Below the pieces are notes generated by a model that saw only the letters and a list, made by a program, of their open reading frames with translations, was not told the DNA's origin and made no database searches. Positions 42,706 to 52,315 of a stretch of DNA of 64,000 nt are shown piece by piece (positions within the stretch are counted from its first letter, which is position 1; every line of letters begins with the position of its first letter). The translations under genes and the position numbers were made by a program. Source of the DNA: Solirubrobacter sp963798325 (GTDB taxonomy: Bacteria > Actinomycetota > Thermoleophilia > Solirubrobacterales > Solirubrobacteraceae); the NCBI GenBank assembly GCA_963798325.1, contig CAWCSS010000008.1, positions 620,001-684,000 on the forward strand, read 5' to 3'.

Positions 42706-42792
42706 CGGAGGGGGTGGGATTCGAACCCACGGAGGACTTGCGCCCTCTCCGGTTTTCAAGACCGGTGCGATAGACCACTCTGCCACCCCTCC
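42706..42792 (-). tRNA. tRNA-Ser (anticodon TGA)
   Basis: 87 nt. The acceptor stem GGAGGGG/CCCCTCC is perfect. The T-loop is TTCGAAT, there is a long class II variable arm, and the anticodon loop CTTGAAA reads TGA. No CCA is encoded. Confidence 0.95.
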
Positions 42793-42814
42793 GGGTGGCA
42801 GCAGACGATAGAGA

Positions 42815-43312
42815 TCAGCGCTTGCGGCGTAGCCGCTGGCGCATGCGCAGGGCGAAGAGCAGCGCCTTCGGCGGCGGGCCGGACGGCATCAGCCCGAGTT
42901 GGCGGGCGATCTCGGCTTCGTTGATGAAGAACCAGAACTCGGCGCCCTTGCCGTTCGCGATGCGTGCGAACACCGCCTCGGTCGTCACATAGGACTTCCC
43001 GGTCGGCGGGAACCCCATGAACGGTCCCGTGCTCGTGCCGCGGATCGTCCAGCGCATCGCGACCGTGTCGCCCTCCGTGACGGCGGCCTCGACGGTCGCG
43101 TGCCAGTCGGGAAAGGCGGTGTGCAGCGCTTCATGGAAGCCGCGAAACTCCTCCCGCCCGCGGAGCGGCTCCTCCTGGAAGGGGACGTGCACGACGACAT
43201 CCTCGGCGTAGGTGTCCGGAGCGGTGCTCCAGTCGTTCGCGTTCCAGATGCGCTCGATCGCGGCCAGGACCTTCTCGCGGAGCACGTCCTGAGGGATCGC
43301 GGGCGATGTCAT
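42815..43312 (-). CDS. SnoaL-like ester-cyclase-type protein
   Basis: 165 residues from ATG 43312. It has the NTF2-like polyketide-cyclase/SnoaL plan: IWNANDWSTAPDTYAEDVVVHVPFQEEPLRGREEFRGFHEALHTAFPDWHATVEA, then GDTVAMRWTIRGTSTGPFMGFPPTGKSY. The C-terminus is basic. A longer frame adds 13 residues but lacks a ribosome-binding site, while GAAGATGAG sits before ATG 43312. The substrate is unknown. It is transcribed towards the tRNA-Ser gene 22 nt away. Confidence 0.85.
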   Translation of the reverse strand: MTSPAIPQDVLREKVLAAIERIWNANDWSTAPDTYAEDVVVHVPFQEEPLRGREEFRGFHEALHTAFPDWHATVEAAVTEGDTVAMRWTIRGTSTGPFMGFPPTGKSYVTTEAVFARIANGKGAEFWFFINEAEIARQLGLMPSGPPPKALLFALRMRQRLRRKR

Positions 43313-43404
43313 TTTCTCATCTTCCTGTAGACCCGGCGTCCCGGCCCGCACCAGAGGTCCAGGGTTGATGGCTGCGCCGCCGCGTGTGCTTAGGTGAGCG
43401 GCCG

Positions 43405-44466
43405 ATGTCCTTGGGACTCTTTGGCGGCTCCGGCCGGCGACGTTCGCGGGGCCGCCTACGAGGCGGCGGGGATGTTGCCGTGGACCTCGGCACGGCGAAC
43501 ACGGTCGTCTACGTGCGCGGGCGCGGGATCGTGCTGTCCGAGCCGTCCGTGGTCGCGATCGACCAGCGCACCGGTGAGGTGCACGCCGTCGGCTCCGACG
43601 CGCAGCGGATGATCGGCCGTACGCCGGCCTCGATCTCCGCCGACCGGCCGCTGCGCCACGGCGTGATCGCCGACTTCGAGGTCACCGAGGCGATGCTGCG
43701 CCAGTTCCTGGACAAGGTGCTGCACTCGCGCTTCGCGCGGCCGCGGATGGTCATCTGCGCGCCGTCGGGGATCACCGAGGTCGAGCGGCGCGCGGTCGAG
43801 GAGGCCACGCTTTCGGCGGGTGCCCGTGAGGTCCACCTGATCGAGGAGTCGCTGGCCGCGGCGATCGGCGCCGGGATCGACATCGGCGAGCCGAAGGGCC
43901 GCATGGTCGTCGACATCGGCGGCGGCACCTCCGAGGTGGCGGTCATCTCTCTGGGCGGCCTGGTCGTCGCGCGGTCGTTGCGGGTCGGCGGGTACGACCT
44001 CGACGAGGCGATCTCCAACCACATCCGGCTCGAGCACCGGATGGCGATCGGCTCGCAGTCCGCCGAGGCGATCAAGCTCGCCGCCGGGTCCGCGATCCCG
44101 CTGATGGAGGAGATCCAGACCTCGATCCGCGGCCGCGATCTCGCCTCCGGTCTGCCGCGCGAGATCATCCTGACCTCCGAGGAAGTGCGCCAGGCGACCG
44201 CCCAGCCGCTGGCGGAGATCATGACCGCGATCCACGCGACGCTCGAGGAGACGCCGCCCGAGCTCGCCGCGGACATCACCACCGAGGGCGTGCTGCTCGC
44301 CGGCGGCGGGTCCTTGTTGCGCGGGTTGGAGCAGCGCGTGGCGGCCGAGACCGGCATGCCCGTGCGCCTGGCCGACGACCCGCTGGCGTGCGTCGCGACC
44401 GGCGCCGGCATGTCGCTGGAGGAGCTCGACACGCTCCCCCGCGGTCGCCGTCACCGAACAGCCTGA
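43405..44466 (+). CDS. mreB: Rod shape-determining protein MreB
   Basis: 353 residues. It has the actin-fold nucleotide motifs DVAVDLGTANTVVYVRGRGIVLSEPSVVAID, VDIGGGTSEVAVISLGG and VLLAGGGSLLRGLEQ, with the usual GIVLSEP of MreB. It forms membrane filaments that guide cell-wall synthesis. The N-terminal stretch before the first motif is basic and Gly-rich (RRRSRGRLRGG) rather than an amphipathic helix. No mreC or mreD follows, so this is a lone copy. AGGTGAG precedes ATG 43405. Confidence 0.92.
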   Translation: MSLGLFGGSGRRRSRGRLRGGGDVAVDLGTANTVVYVRGRGIVLSEPSVVAIDQRTGEVHAVGSDAQRMIGRTPASISADRPLRHGVIADFEVTEAMLRQFLDKVLHSRFARPRMVICAPSGITEVERRAVEEATLSAGAREVHLIEESLAAAIGAGIDIGEPKGRMVVDIGGGTSEVAVISLGGLVVARSLRVGGYDLDEAISNHIRLEHRMAIGSQSAEAIKLAAGSAIPLMEEIQTSIRGRDLASGLPREIILTSEEVRQATAQPLAEIMTAIHATLEETPPELAADITTEGVLLAGGGSLLRGLEQRVAAETGMPVRLADDPLACVATGAGMSLEELDTLPRGRRHRTA

Positions 44467-44495
44467 GCGCCAGGCCTCTACACTCCGGTCCTCCG

Positions 44496-44585
44496 GGACA
44501 GGTGGCCGAGTGGCTGAAGGCACTCGCCTGCTAAGCGAGTATGGGGTTTATCACTCCATCGCGGGTTCGAATCCCGCCCTGTCCG
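44496..44585 (+). tRNA. tRNA-Ser (anticodon GCT)
   Basis: 90 nt. The acceptor stem is GGACAGG/CCTGTCC, the anticodon loop CTGCTAA reads GCT, the variable arm is long and the T-loop is TTCGAAT. No CCA is encoded. It lies 30 nt after mreB. Confidence 0.95.
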
Positions 44586-45147
44586 TCAGCCCCGGGTAGA
44601 GCGCGTTCACGACGTCTTCGGGCCACTCGGGCCCGGGGCGGCCGCGCTCGTAGTAGTAGGTGAAGTAGCTGCCCATCAGGGCGTCGGCGGCACGGTCGAC
44701 GTCGAGGTCGGCCTTCAGCTCGCCGCGTGCCACCCCCTTGCGCAGGACCCGCCGGAAGCGCTCCACGGCCGGCCCGATCATCGTTTCGCGGGCCTTCTCG
44801 AGGATCTCGGGGTGGGTCTGCGCCTCGACCAGGACGGTGGCCGTGACGGTGGGGTCGATTCGCATCCGGACCGCCTCGAGCGTCTCGACCAGGTCGCGGC
44901 GGGCGGTTCCGGTGTCGGGGTCGACGTTCCCGGCGTTCATGCGGCCGATCGCCGCCAGCGCGAGCTCCACCGTCGTGGGGTAGCGACGGTAGACGGTCGT
45001 CTTCGCGACACCGACGGTCGCCGCGACGCCGGGGATCGTCATCCGCTGCAGGCCGCCCTCTCTGAGCATCGCCCCGGCCGCGGCGACGATCGCATCGTCG
45101 ATCTCCGGATCGAGCGGGCGCCCACGTTTGACCTCTCCAGAAGACAC
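44551..45147 (-). CDS. TetR-family regulator
   Basis: 198 residues from GTG 45147. It has the N-terminal helix-turn-helix TIPGVAATVGVAKTTVYRRYPTTVELALAAI and a helical ligand-binding C-terminus. Its last residues are encoded in the antisense of the tRNA-Ser gene, so the true protein reads into the tRNA before a stop. A TAGGTT box lies 8 nt before the start, suggesting a leaderless message. It is divergent from a cupin gene, with an inverted repeat between them that is a likely operator. Confidence 0.88.
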   Translation of the reverse strand: MSSGEVKRGRPLDPEIDDAIVAAAGAMLREGGLQRMTIPGVAATVGVAKTTVYRRYPTTVELALAAIGRMNAGNVDPDTGTARRDLVETLEAVRMRIDPTVTATVLVEAQTHPEILEKARETMIGPAVERFRRVLRKGVARGELKADLDVDRAADALMGSYFTYYYERGRPGPEWPEDVVNALYPGLTDRAGFEPAME

Positions 45148-45172
45148 GGGGTTGCAACCTATCGCCGATTTA

Positions 45173-45204
45173 CGCTACCGTTGGTTTCGATACACACGGT
45201 AGCG
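45173..45204. promoter_or_regulatory. Inverted repeat, likely TetR operator
   Basis: CGCTACCGT (45173-45181) and its exact complement ACGGTAGCG (45196-45204) are separated by 14 nt in the 70-nt gap between the divergent TetR and cupin genes. It overlaps the region where the -35 elements of both would lie. The RBS GGAAAGGA of the cupin gene follows directly. Confidence 0.55.
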
Positions 45205-45217
45205 GAAAGGAATCGGC

Positions 45218-45856
<639 letters not shown>

Positions 45857-46175
45857 CTGACCAGGAAGCCTCGCTTTGTGCGGGGCTTTCGTCGTTGTTG
45901 GGCGGGTTCCGGTCTGGCCCGGACAGCACCAGGCCCGCGGCGCGGACGACCTCGCCGACGCCCCGCGTTCCGCGAGCGCTCCCATGCGATGACCCAGCCG
46001 GGGACTCTCCGAGCGACATCGAGACAGGCGATCGCGCGAGTGTCGCGACGATCGGCTTGCCGCCGCCGGTGCGAACCTCGTCGCCGACGACCAACGCGTC
46101 GTCGGACACCAGCGCGGCCATCCCGTTCGATCAAGCCCGACGGCGAGCTTCTTGACCCGCCCGGAGTGCGGGACG

Positions 46176-46226
46176 GGGGGTGACGCAACTGCGTCAGGCA
46201 TGGCGTGACGCGGTTGCGTCACCCCC
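46176..46226. repeat. 21-bp hairpin built of two palindromes
   Basis: Arms 46176-46196 and 46206-46226 are complementary over 21 positions apart from one T/G wobble, with a 9-nt loop. Each arm also contains its own palindrome (TGACGCAACTGCGTCA at 46181-46196; TGACGCGGTTGCGTCA at 46206-46221). It lies in the otherwise gene-free 45857-46317, beyond the dienelactone hydrolase stop. It may be a terminator, an operator pair or a REP-like element. The rest of the gap shows nothing I recognise. Confidence 0.6.
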
Positions 46227-46317
46227 GGCCGGGTGTCCTCACCGCGGAGCGCGCGAGCACCTCGTACGGTGCACGCGCACGTAGATCGTCTGCTGTGCAG
46301 AACAGTCGAGAACGCAC

Positions 46318-47073
46318 CTACGGCGGAGGAGCTGAACCGACCACCCGAGGCGCCGCGGCGTGCTCGAGGAAGGCGCCGATGCGCGCCCACGCGTCGGCCG
46401 CCGCGTCCGCGTCGTGGCCAGGGCGGCTGATCGAGGCGAACCGGTGCCCGACGCCGGGGTAGGTCACGACCTCGGCGTCCGGGTGCCACCGGCGGAGCTT
46501 GTCCAGGTCGGAGGCCGGCACCATCGGATCGGTGTCCCCGACCAGGACGAGCAGTGGCCCCGTGAGCGGAAGGCTGCCCGTGGGCTGCGGGCGCGAGGCG
46601 GCGATCGCCGTGCCTGCCAGCCAGCCGGCGTACAACGCGACGCAGGCGCGCAGCTTCAGACGCGAGGCGGCGAGCACGGCGACGTGGCCGCCGAAGGAGA
46701 GGCCGACGGCGATCGGCGTGGTCGCGGCGTCGGCCTGGGGCCGTGTGCGCGCCGAATCGAGTGCGTCCCGGACATCGCTGACGAGCTCGAGGCGTGTGAG
46801 CTCCTCGACGAGGGCGAGGCCGCGCGCGCGGCCGTGCTCGTCTTCGGGGAGCGGTCCGCCGGGCGCACGGCGGTGAAGCAGGTGCGGAGCGATCGCGAGG
46901 TGGCCGAGCGCGGCGACGCGCTCGGCGGCGTCGCGCTGGACGTCGGTGAGCCCGAACAGCTCGCCGAGCACGACGGCGACCGGCCATGGACCGGCGCCTT
47001 GATCAGGCCACGCGAGCACGGCGGGCATGTGAGTTCCGTCGAGCGTCTCGACGGTGCATTCCTCGGTGGGCAC
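46318..47073 (-). CDS. Dienelactone hydrolase-family enzyme
   Basis: 251 residues from GTG 47073. It is an alpha/beta hydrolase: VAVVLGELFGLTDVQRDAAERVAALGHLAIAPHLLHRR, nucleophile elbow GLSFGG with Ser in place of the Cys of classical dienelactone hydrolases, acid in LVGDTDPMVP, and His in GVGHRF. It hydrolyses esters or lactones in the cytoplasm. A TATCGT box is exactly 7 nt before the GTG, which fixes the start and suggests a leaderless message. It is divergent from a LysR regulator that probably controls it. Confidence 0.85.
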   Translation of the reverse strand: MPTEECTVETLDGTHMPAVLAWPDQGAGPWPVAVVLGELFGLTDVQRDAAERVAALGHLAIAPHLLHRRAPGGPLPEDEHGRARGLALVEELTRLELVSDVRDALDSARTRPQADAATTPIAVGLSFGGHVAVLAASRLKLRACVALYAGWLAGTAIAASRPQPTGSLPLTGPLLVLVGDTDPMVPASDLDKLRRWHPDAEVVTYPGVGHRFASISRPGHDADAAADAWARIGAFLEHAAAPRVVGSAPPP

Positions 47074-47143
47074 GCCGCCGACGATAGAGCGAGCAAAGGA
47101 TGACGCGAGCGACTGTTGATCCTGGCTAGCATTCCATATCGGC

Positions 47144-48040
47144 ATGCTCAATCTCTCGCCGGTCGACCTCGCGATACTGCGCGCCGTCGCGCAACGCGGC
47201 TCGTTCACCGCGGCCGCGGGCGAGCTCGGTTACACGCAGTCGGCGGTCTCCAAGCGCGTGCGTGTGTTGGAGTCCGTCACCGGGCGCCGGCTGTTCGCGC
47301 GCGATCGCACGGGCGTGCGCCTCACGCCGGCAGGCGAGGTCGTGCTCCGGCACGCCGCGGATGTGCTCGACGCCCTGCAAGCGATCGAGCGCGACCTCCA
47401 CGAGGACGCGGGCCGAGGCCGCGGCCGCCCGATCCGACTCGGTGCCTTCGCGAGCGCCCTCGCCGGCATCGTCCCCGCGGCGCTGAAACGCGTGGGCGAA
47501 CTCGACGTCACGGTGCGCGAGGGCACGAGTGCCTCCCTCGTCCGCGCGCTGCGAGCAGGCGCGCTCGATCTCGTGCTGCTCGCCGGCGTGCCGCCGTTTC
47601 ACCCGCCCGACCAGCGCGATCCGCCTCTGATCGTCGAGCACCTGGCCGAGGGGAACTTGCGCGTCGCGGTCAGCGCGACCCACCGGTTCGCCGGCCGCCG
47701 GACCGTGGACGTGGGCGAACTCGCCGATGAGCGCTGGGTCGTGGCACGCCAAGCGCCCGACGACCACCGCCTCGGGGCGTGGCCGGGAATGCCGGGCACA
47801 CCGCGCGCACCGTATGTCGTACGGGACTGGCTGGGCAAGCTGCGCCTCGTCGCCTCCGGCGCCGCGATCACGACCGTCCCCGACGTCCTGGTACCGGCGC
47901 TCCCGCCCGACGTCCGTACCGTCGAGATCACCGGCGGCAGCGCCGAGCCGCGACGCCTGGTGCTCGTCCGGGCCCCGGGTCCTCCTGCACCGGGGGTGGA
48001 GGACGTCGCCGCGGCACTGCGCGGAGCCGCTCGCGCCTGA
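47144..48040 (+). CDS. LysR-family regulator
   Basis: 298 residues. It has the typical N-terminal winged helix (LRAVAQRGSFTAAAGELGYTQSAVSKRVRVLESVTGRRLFARDRTGVRLTPAGEVVLRHA) and a periplasmic-binding-like effector domain. It is divergent from the dienelactone hydrolase gene across 70 nt, the standard arrangement for control of a catabolic gene. A hairpin overlaps its stop codon. Confidence 0.9.
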   Translation: MLNLSPVDLAILRAVAQRGSFTAAAGELGYTQSAVSKRVRVLESVTGRRLFARDRTGVRLTPAGEVVLRHAADVLDALQAIERDLHEDAGRGRGRPIRLGAFASALAGIVPAALKRVGELDVTVREGTSASLVRALRAGALDLVLLAGVPPFHPPDQRDPPLIVEHLAEGNLRVAVSATHRFAGRRTVDVGELADERWVVARQAPDDHRLGAWPGMPGTPRAPYVVRDWLGKLRLVASGAAITTVPDVLVPALPPDVRTVEITGGSAEPRRLVLVRAPGPPAPGVEDVAAALRGAARA

Positions 48041-48052
48041 CGGTCAGGCGCG
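48032..48052 (+). terminator. 9-bp hairpin overlapping the LysR stop
   Basis: CGCGCCTGA (48032-48040), loop CGG, TCAGGCGCG (48044-48052). The arms include the TGA stop. There is no U-tract. Confidence 0.55.
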
Positions 48053-48458
48053 ATTGCGCGACCTCCGACGCGCTGATCCTGTCCTCGCGGGAAACCGGTT
48101 GAACGCGTCTGACAGGGGTCGGGACGCCGGCTCGATGACCCGGCTGCGACAGACCCGTGTCGTTCCGGTGCACGATCGGTGGGTGCGAGCGGGGGTGGAC
48201 GACGCAGACCGGTCACAGCGAGGCGCCGGTTCGCGTCTCCTGGACAGCCGGACACCGGCCCAAGGACCGACACGATCGAGCACGTCGACCGCCTCTGGCC
48301 CTGCGCGCCGATGCACTGCTCTTTCGTCGACCGGCAAGACCTCTCGGCGGCCGCGGCAACGGCCCGGCGTCGAGGCCCAATCCGCCCGGCCCGCGGGCGA
48401 ATTGTGTGTGAGCGAGAACATGTTGAACGTACGACCGTCAATCTCGGTTTGCAGTTCC

Positions 48459-48486
48459 TTGACCGACTCTCATGTGAGCGTTAACT
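48459..48486 (+). promoter_or_regulatory. Promoter with LacI-like operator before the GH43 gene
   Basis: TTGACC (48459-48464), 16 nt, TTAACT (48481-48486). Over the -10 lies TGTGAGCGTTAACT (48473-48486), centred on CG like LacI-family operators. A second TGTGAGCG sits about 65 nt upstream, near 48408. The gap 48041-48564 otherwise holds no recognisable gene. Confidence 0.45.
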
Positions 48487-48564
48487 TCCGCACCTCGCCG
48501 AAGGTCGCGGGAGGCGGGCACTCGCGCCTCCCTTCGTGGCCGTGCCGATCGAAAGGATGAAGCG

Positions 48565-50366
48565 ATGGAGGAGGATTCCCGCAAGGGAATGAGGAGACGC
48601 GAGTTCGTCCGGACGTCCGCAGCGGGCGTCGCGGTCGCGAGCCTGCCGTTGCTGCCGGCGTACGCGCGTGCCGACGCTCCGCCGCACCCACCAGGTCCGC
48701 CGCCGCAGCCGCCCGGTCCGCTGCCGAAGCCGCCCGGAGACGCTGCCGAAGTACCGGACCGACCGCGCGGCGATCGATATGAGCCGGACGTACGCGAACC
48801 CGCTCAACCTGCCGAACATCGAGGTCCGCACCAACACGAGCACCATGGCGCCCACGGACGCCGGCCTGGGGAACTCCGCCCAGATGCTGCCGATCCTCGC
48901 GAAGGACACGTGGGTGGAGGCCGACGGGCGGAACCTCAGCGGGCGCGCCAAGGCCGGCTTCCGTGCGCTGACCGAGAACCGGTACCGGACCATGGCCGAT
49001 TTCTCGCCGGTCAACTACGACGGCACGATCTACCTCTACTGCTCGGGCAACCTGCAGACCAACCGGGCGCTGTACTCCACGCGCGACTACCGGACCTGGC
49101 AGTACCAGGAGATGAACCTGGGAGTCACGGCACCGACCGCGGTTCGAGTGGGCGGCAAGTACTACCTGGCCGGCAATAACACGCCGGTCTACGTCGCCGA
49201 TTCGCCGGCGGGCCCGTGGACCCAGCTCGGCCGGTTCACCCGCCCCGACGGGTCGACGTTCAGCGCCGGCGACGTGCAGTTCTTCCTCGATGACAACGGG
49301 CGGCTGTACCTGTCCTGGAACATCGGCGCCCCGATCATGGGCGCCGAACTCGACCCGGCGAAGCCCAACCAGCTCATCTCAGAGCCGGTCGTCGTCTTCG
49401 ACTTCGACCCCTCGCAGGAGTGGATGCACTTCGGCGACAACAAGCAGGGCTACAACTTCGCCTGGGTCGAGGGGTCGCAGATCTTCAAGGTCGGCAACGT
49501 CTACTACTTCGCGGTCGCGGCGGGAGGCACCGAGCACACCAGCTACTGCACGGGCGTGTTGAAGTCCCGCAAGGGCCCGCTCTCGGGCTACGAGTACCAG
49601 GACGGCAACCCGATCGGCCACGCGCTCGGGGGCGACTACCCGAGCTCGGTGTTCCCCGATGCGGGTCACGGCGGCTTCGTCCAGGACGACGCCGGCAATC
49701 TCGTCTTCTTCTACACGTACGTGATCGGCTACGAGGGAGCGGGCTTCGAGCGCCGCGCCGGCATGGACGTCTGCTACGTGGACCCCACCGGCAACATCGT
49801 CTGCCGGTTGTCCAACACGCCGCAGCTGGTGCCCAGCACCGAACCGCCCAAGCCCGGGAAGCGACGTGGAGAACACGCTCTCGCCGACGACGCGGGCCTC
49901 TACAACGTGAGCACCCATTCCCAGACGTACTGGGCGAGCAGCTACGCGCCGGGGCGCACGCCGTACTACGCCACCGACCGAGTCTTCGAGCACCTGGTGG
50001 GAGCCCGCCGACACCGACCCGTCACCGACCTTGATCGTCGGCCTGGCGAACCCGTACAACGTGTCGGCGATCCAGCTCCACTGGAAGGAGCTCGGGGTGA
50101 GCTTCACCGCGAAGAACGCCGTGAGGTACACGCTCGAGTACTACAACCTCACGGCGAACGCGTGGGCTCCTCTCGTCGACCGGAGCGCCAACGCCACGGC
50201 CCTGCCGGTGGACTATGTGACGTTCGACGAGGTCCTCACGCACGCCGTCCGACTGAAGATCCTGGGCACCACCGAGTCCGTCAAGGTCGGGGTGCAGCAG
50301 CTCAACGTGTTCGGAGAGAACTACACGCTCTCGGCCGAGAAGGGCCTGCTCGACCTCAGCCGGTGA
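48565..50366 (+). pseudogene. Tat-exported GH43-like glycoside hydrolase with F5/8C-like domain, two frameshifts
   Basis: Read across two shifts, about 600 residues. The N-terminus has a twin-arginine signal (MRRREFVRTSAAGVAVASLPLLPA) and a Pro-rich linker. Near 48,735-48,745 the frame moves by one. The next segment (to about 49,990) is a five-bladed-propeller-type domain with FSPVNYDGTIYLYCSGN, TYWASSYAPG and many aromatic residues. A second shift near 49,990 leads to TWWEPADTDPSPTLIVGL and a discoidin-like module ending at 50366. The GH43 assignment is from local resemblance only. A promoter, operator and terminator around it look intact, so sequencing error is a real alternative to decay. 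Confidence 0.6.
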
Positions 50367-50367
50367 T

Positions 50368-50393
50368 CGGTTCGGGCGATCGCGCCCGAACCG
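50368..50393 (+). terminator. 11-bp hairpin after the GH43-like gene
   Basis: CGGTTCGGGCG (50368-50378), loop ATCG, and its exact complement (50383-50393), starting 2 nt after the stop. Confidence 0.7.
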
Positions 50394-50609
50394 CACGCCT
50401 GCCGCGCTGGGCCCCGAGGTGCTCCTCGGCGCCCAGCGTGCATGGGCGCCAGCCGGGCCGGGGAGGCGAGCCGGCTGTCAGGTCGGATTGACCAATCGTC
50501 ACGAGGCCGACACCGATTCGTCGAGCGCTCGGGCGTATTCGGTGAGAGAGCTACGGTGCCCGCGTTGGGAGGCGCACGTGGGGCGCCGCAAGCTGTCCAG
50601 GGAGGTCAT

Positions 50610-51455
50610 ATGAAGCTTCTCTCACGCACATCCTTCGTCGCTGCGGCGGTCGTCGCCGCGCTTGTTCCGCTGGGGTCGGCAAGTGCCGACCGCGGCCCGT
50701 CCGAACACGGCAAGCCGGTCGCCCCCGGGCACCCGAAGTTCAGCGTCCTGGTCTTCACCAAGACGGCCGCGTTCCGGCACACCGACTGCATCTCGAACGG
50801 CACCGCCGCGATCGGCCAGCTCGGCGGCCGCGAGCACTTCGAGGTCGACGCCACCGAGGACGCGAACCAGTTCAACGACGCGAACCTGGCCAAGTACGAC
50901 GCCGTGATCTGGCTCTGCACGACCGGTGACGTGCTCAATGACACGCAGCAGGCCGCCTTCGAGCGCTACATCCGCTCCGGGCACGGCTACGTCGGCATCC
51001 ACTCGGCATCGGACACCGAGTACGACTGGGCGTGGTACGGCGGGCTCGTCGGCGCGTACTTCCGCGACCATCCGGGCGTGCCGGGCGTCAACCAGCAGTT
51101 CCAGACCGCGACCATCAAGGTCGAGGACCGCAAGAGCGAGGCGACCAAGCGCCTCCCGGCCCGCTGGACGCGCGAGGAGGAGTGGTACAACTTCCGCACC
51201 AACCCGCGGGGCACCGTGCACGTGCTGCTGTCGGTCGATGAATCGACCTACAACCCGCGTGGCTACAGCCAGCCGGGCGGCTCCCCGCCGATGGGCGATC
51301 ACCCGATCTCGTGGTGCCACGCCTACGACGGCGGCCGTGCGTTCTACACCGCGCTCGGCCACAAGGGCGACTACTGGAACGAGCCCCTGTTGCTCGAGCA
51401 CGTGCTCGGCGGCATCGAGATGGCCGCGGGCCGCGCGCCGTTCCGCTGTAACTGA
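50610..51455 (+). CDS. Exported ThuA-like protein
   Basis: 281 residues from ATG 50610 with GGAGG 5 nt upstream. A Sec signal (LLSRTSFVAAAVVAALVPLGSASA) is followed by a ThuA-type domain with FSVLVFTKTAAFRHTDCISNG, YVGIHSASDTEYDWAWYGGLVGAYFRDHP and GGRAFYTALGHKGDYW. ThuA was first linked to trehalose utilisation. Family proteins are class-I-glutamine-amidotransferase-like and often occur with glycoside hydrolases, as here. A strong hairpin follows the gene. Confidence 0.88.
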   Translation: MKLLSRTSFVAAAVVAALVPLGSASADRGPSEHGKPVAPGHPKFSVLVFTKTAAFRHTDCISNGTAAIGQLGGREHFEVDATEDANQFNDANLAKYDAVIWLCTTGDVLNDTQQAAFERYIRSGHGYVGIHSASDTEYDWAWYGGLVGAYFRDHPGVPGVNQQFQTATIKVEDRKSEATKRLPARWTREEEWYNFRTNPRGTVHVLLSVDESTYNPRGYSQPGGSPPMGDHPISWCHAYDGGRAFYTALGHKGDYWNEPLLLEHVLGGIEMAAGRAPFRCN

Positions 51456-51468
51456 CGTACGGCAACGA

Positions 51469-51491
51469 GGGGGCGCCGGTCCGGCGCCCCC
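51469..51491 (+). terminator. 10-bp G+C hairpin after the ThuA-like gene
   Basis: GGGGGCGCCG (51469-51478), loop GTC, CGGCGCCCCC (51482-51491), 13 nt after the stop. Confidence 0.7.
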
Positions 51492-51543
51492 GGGGGTGCG
51501 CTGCTTCGCCGACACCCGCCACCGCTGACAGCGGCCATCGGGT

Positions 51544-51870
51544 TCATCGCGGGGCGTACATGATCACGCCCACACCGACCAGGCAGACGAGGGCGCCCGC
51601 GATGTCGTAGCGGTCGGGGTGAAAGCCGTCGAACACCATGCCCCAGAGCAGCGAGCCGATGATGAACACCCCGCCGTAGGCGGCGAGGACGCGGCCGAAG
51701 TTCGCGTCGGGTTGGAGCGCCGCGATCGCGCCATACCCGACCAGCGCCACGGCGCCGGCGAGCGCGAACAGCACACCACGACCTTCCTTGACGGCCTGCC
51801 ACATCAGGTAGGCGCCGCCGATCTCGGCGAACGCGGCGGCGATGAACAGCGCGATCGAGCGGCCGGTCAT
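51544..51870 (-). CDS. YnfA/UPF0060 membrane protein
   Basis: 108 residues, four helices, the exact family size. It has FIAAAFAEIGGAYLMWQAVKEGRG, AYGGVFIIGSLLWGMVFDGFHPDRYDIAGALVCLVGVGVIMYAPR. YnfA proteins resemble small-multidrug-resistance transporters and may export small cations. The start ATG 51870 overlaps the MerR stop by 4 nt, so the two are co-expressed. Confidence 0.92.
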   Translation of the reverse strand: MTGRSIALFIAAAFAEIGGAYLMWQAVKEGRGVLFALAGAVALVGYGAIAALQPDANFGRVLAAYGGVFIIGSLLWGMVFDGFHPDRYDIAGALVCLVGVGVIMYAPR

Positions 51871-52307
51871 GCCGGCGGCGCGCCGTTCCGGGTGAGCGCC
51901 AGTCGAGATGTGCCGGTCGGGAGGCGCGCGTCGTCGAACAGCGCGCAGTCGTCGAGGCTCTCGCAGCCGCATCGCGTCGCGTCGGCCAGCCAGGCGCGGA
52001 CCCGGGTGGCGCGCTCGATCAACGCATCGATCTCCGGGAGCCGCCGCTCGGCCAGTTCGCGCAGGCGGGCAGACATCGGGTCGTTGCCATGCTCGACGAG
52101 GTCGCGGATCTCCTCCAGCGAGAGCCCGGCGCGCTGCGCGACGTCGATCACCGCCAGCCGGCGCAGCGCCGACGGGTCATAGCGGCGCTGACCGTTGACG
52201 CGTCCGGCGGGTGCCAGCAGCCCGACCTCTTCGTAGTAGCGCAGCAGCGACACGCGAACGCCGGCCTGCTCGGCGACCTGCCCGATCCGCATCGTGCTCT
52301 CGTTCAC
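51867..52307 (-). CDS. MerR-family regulator with C-terminal Cys cluster
   Basis: 146 residues from GTG 52307, or 141 from ATG 52292 (RIGQVAEQAG, the canonical MerR start). It has a winged helix (VRVSLLRYYEEVGLLAPAGRVNGQRRYD) and a dimerisation helix. The effector end is ATRCGCESLDDCALF, with a C-x-C-x5-C set. SoxR has one more Cys three residues upstream, replaced here by Ala, so a SoxR-type 2Fe-2S cluster with four Cys is not possible as read. A metal or a non-standard ligand set is. The gene is divergent from the small gene at 52375 across a palindrome. Confidence 0.88.
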   Translation of the reverse strand: MNESTMRIGQVAEQAGVRVSLLRYYEEVGLLAPAGRVNGQRRYDPSALRRLAVIDVAQRAGLSLEEIRDLVEHGNDPMSARLRELAERRLPEIDALIERATRVRAWLADATRCGCESLDDCALFDDARLPTGTSRLALTRNGAPPA

Positions 52308-52315
52308 CGATCCCC

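Noticed and set aside
42646..42924. Plus-strand frame containing GWDSNPRRTCALSGFQDR
   Set aside because: Antisense translation of the tRNA-Ser gene at 42706-42792.
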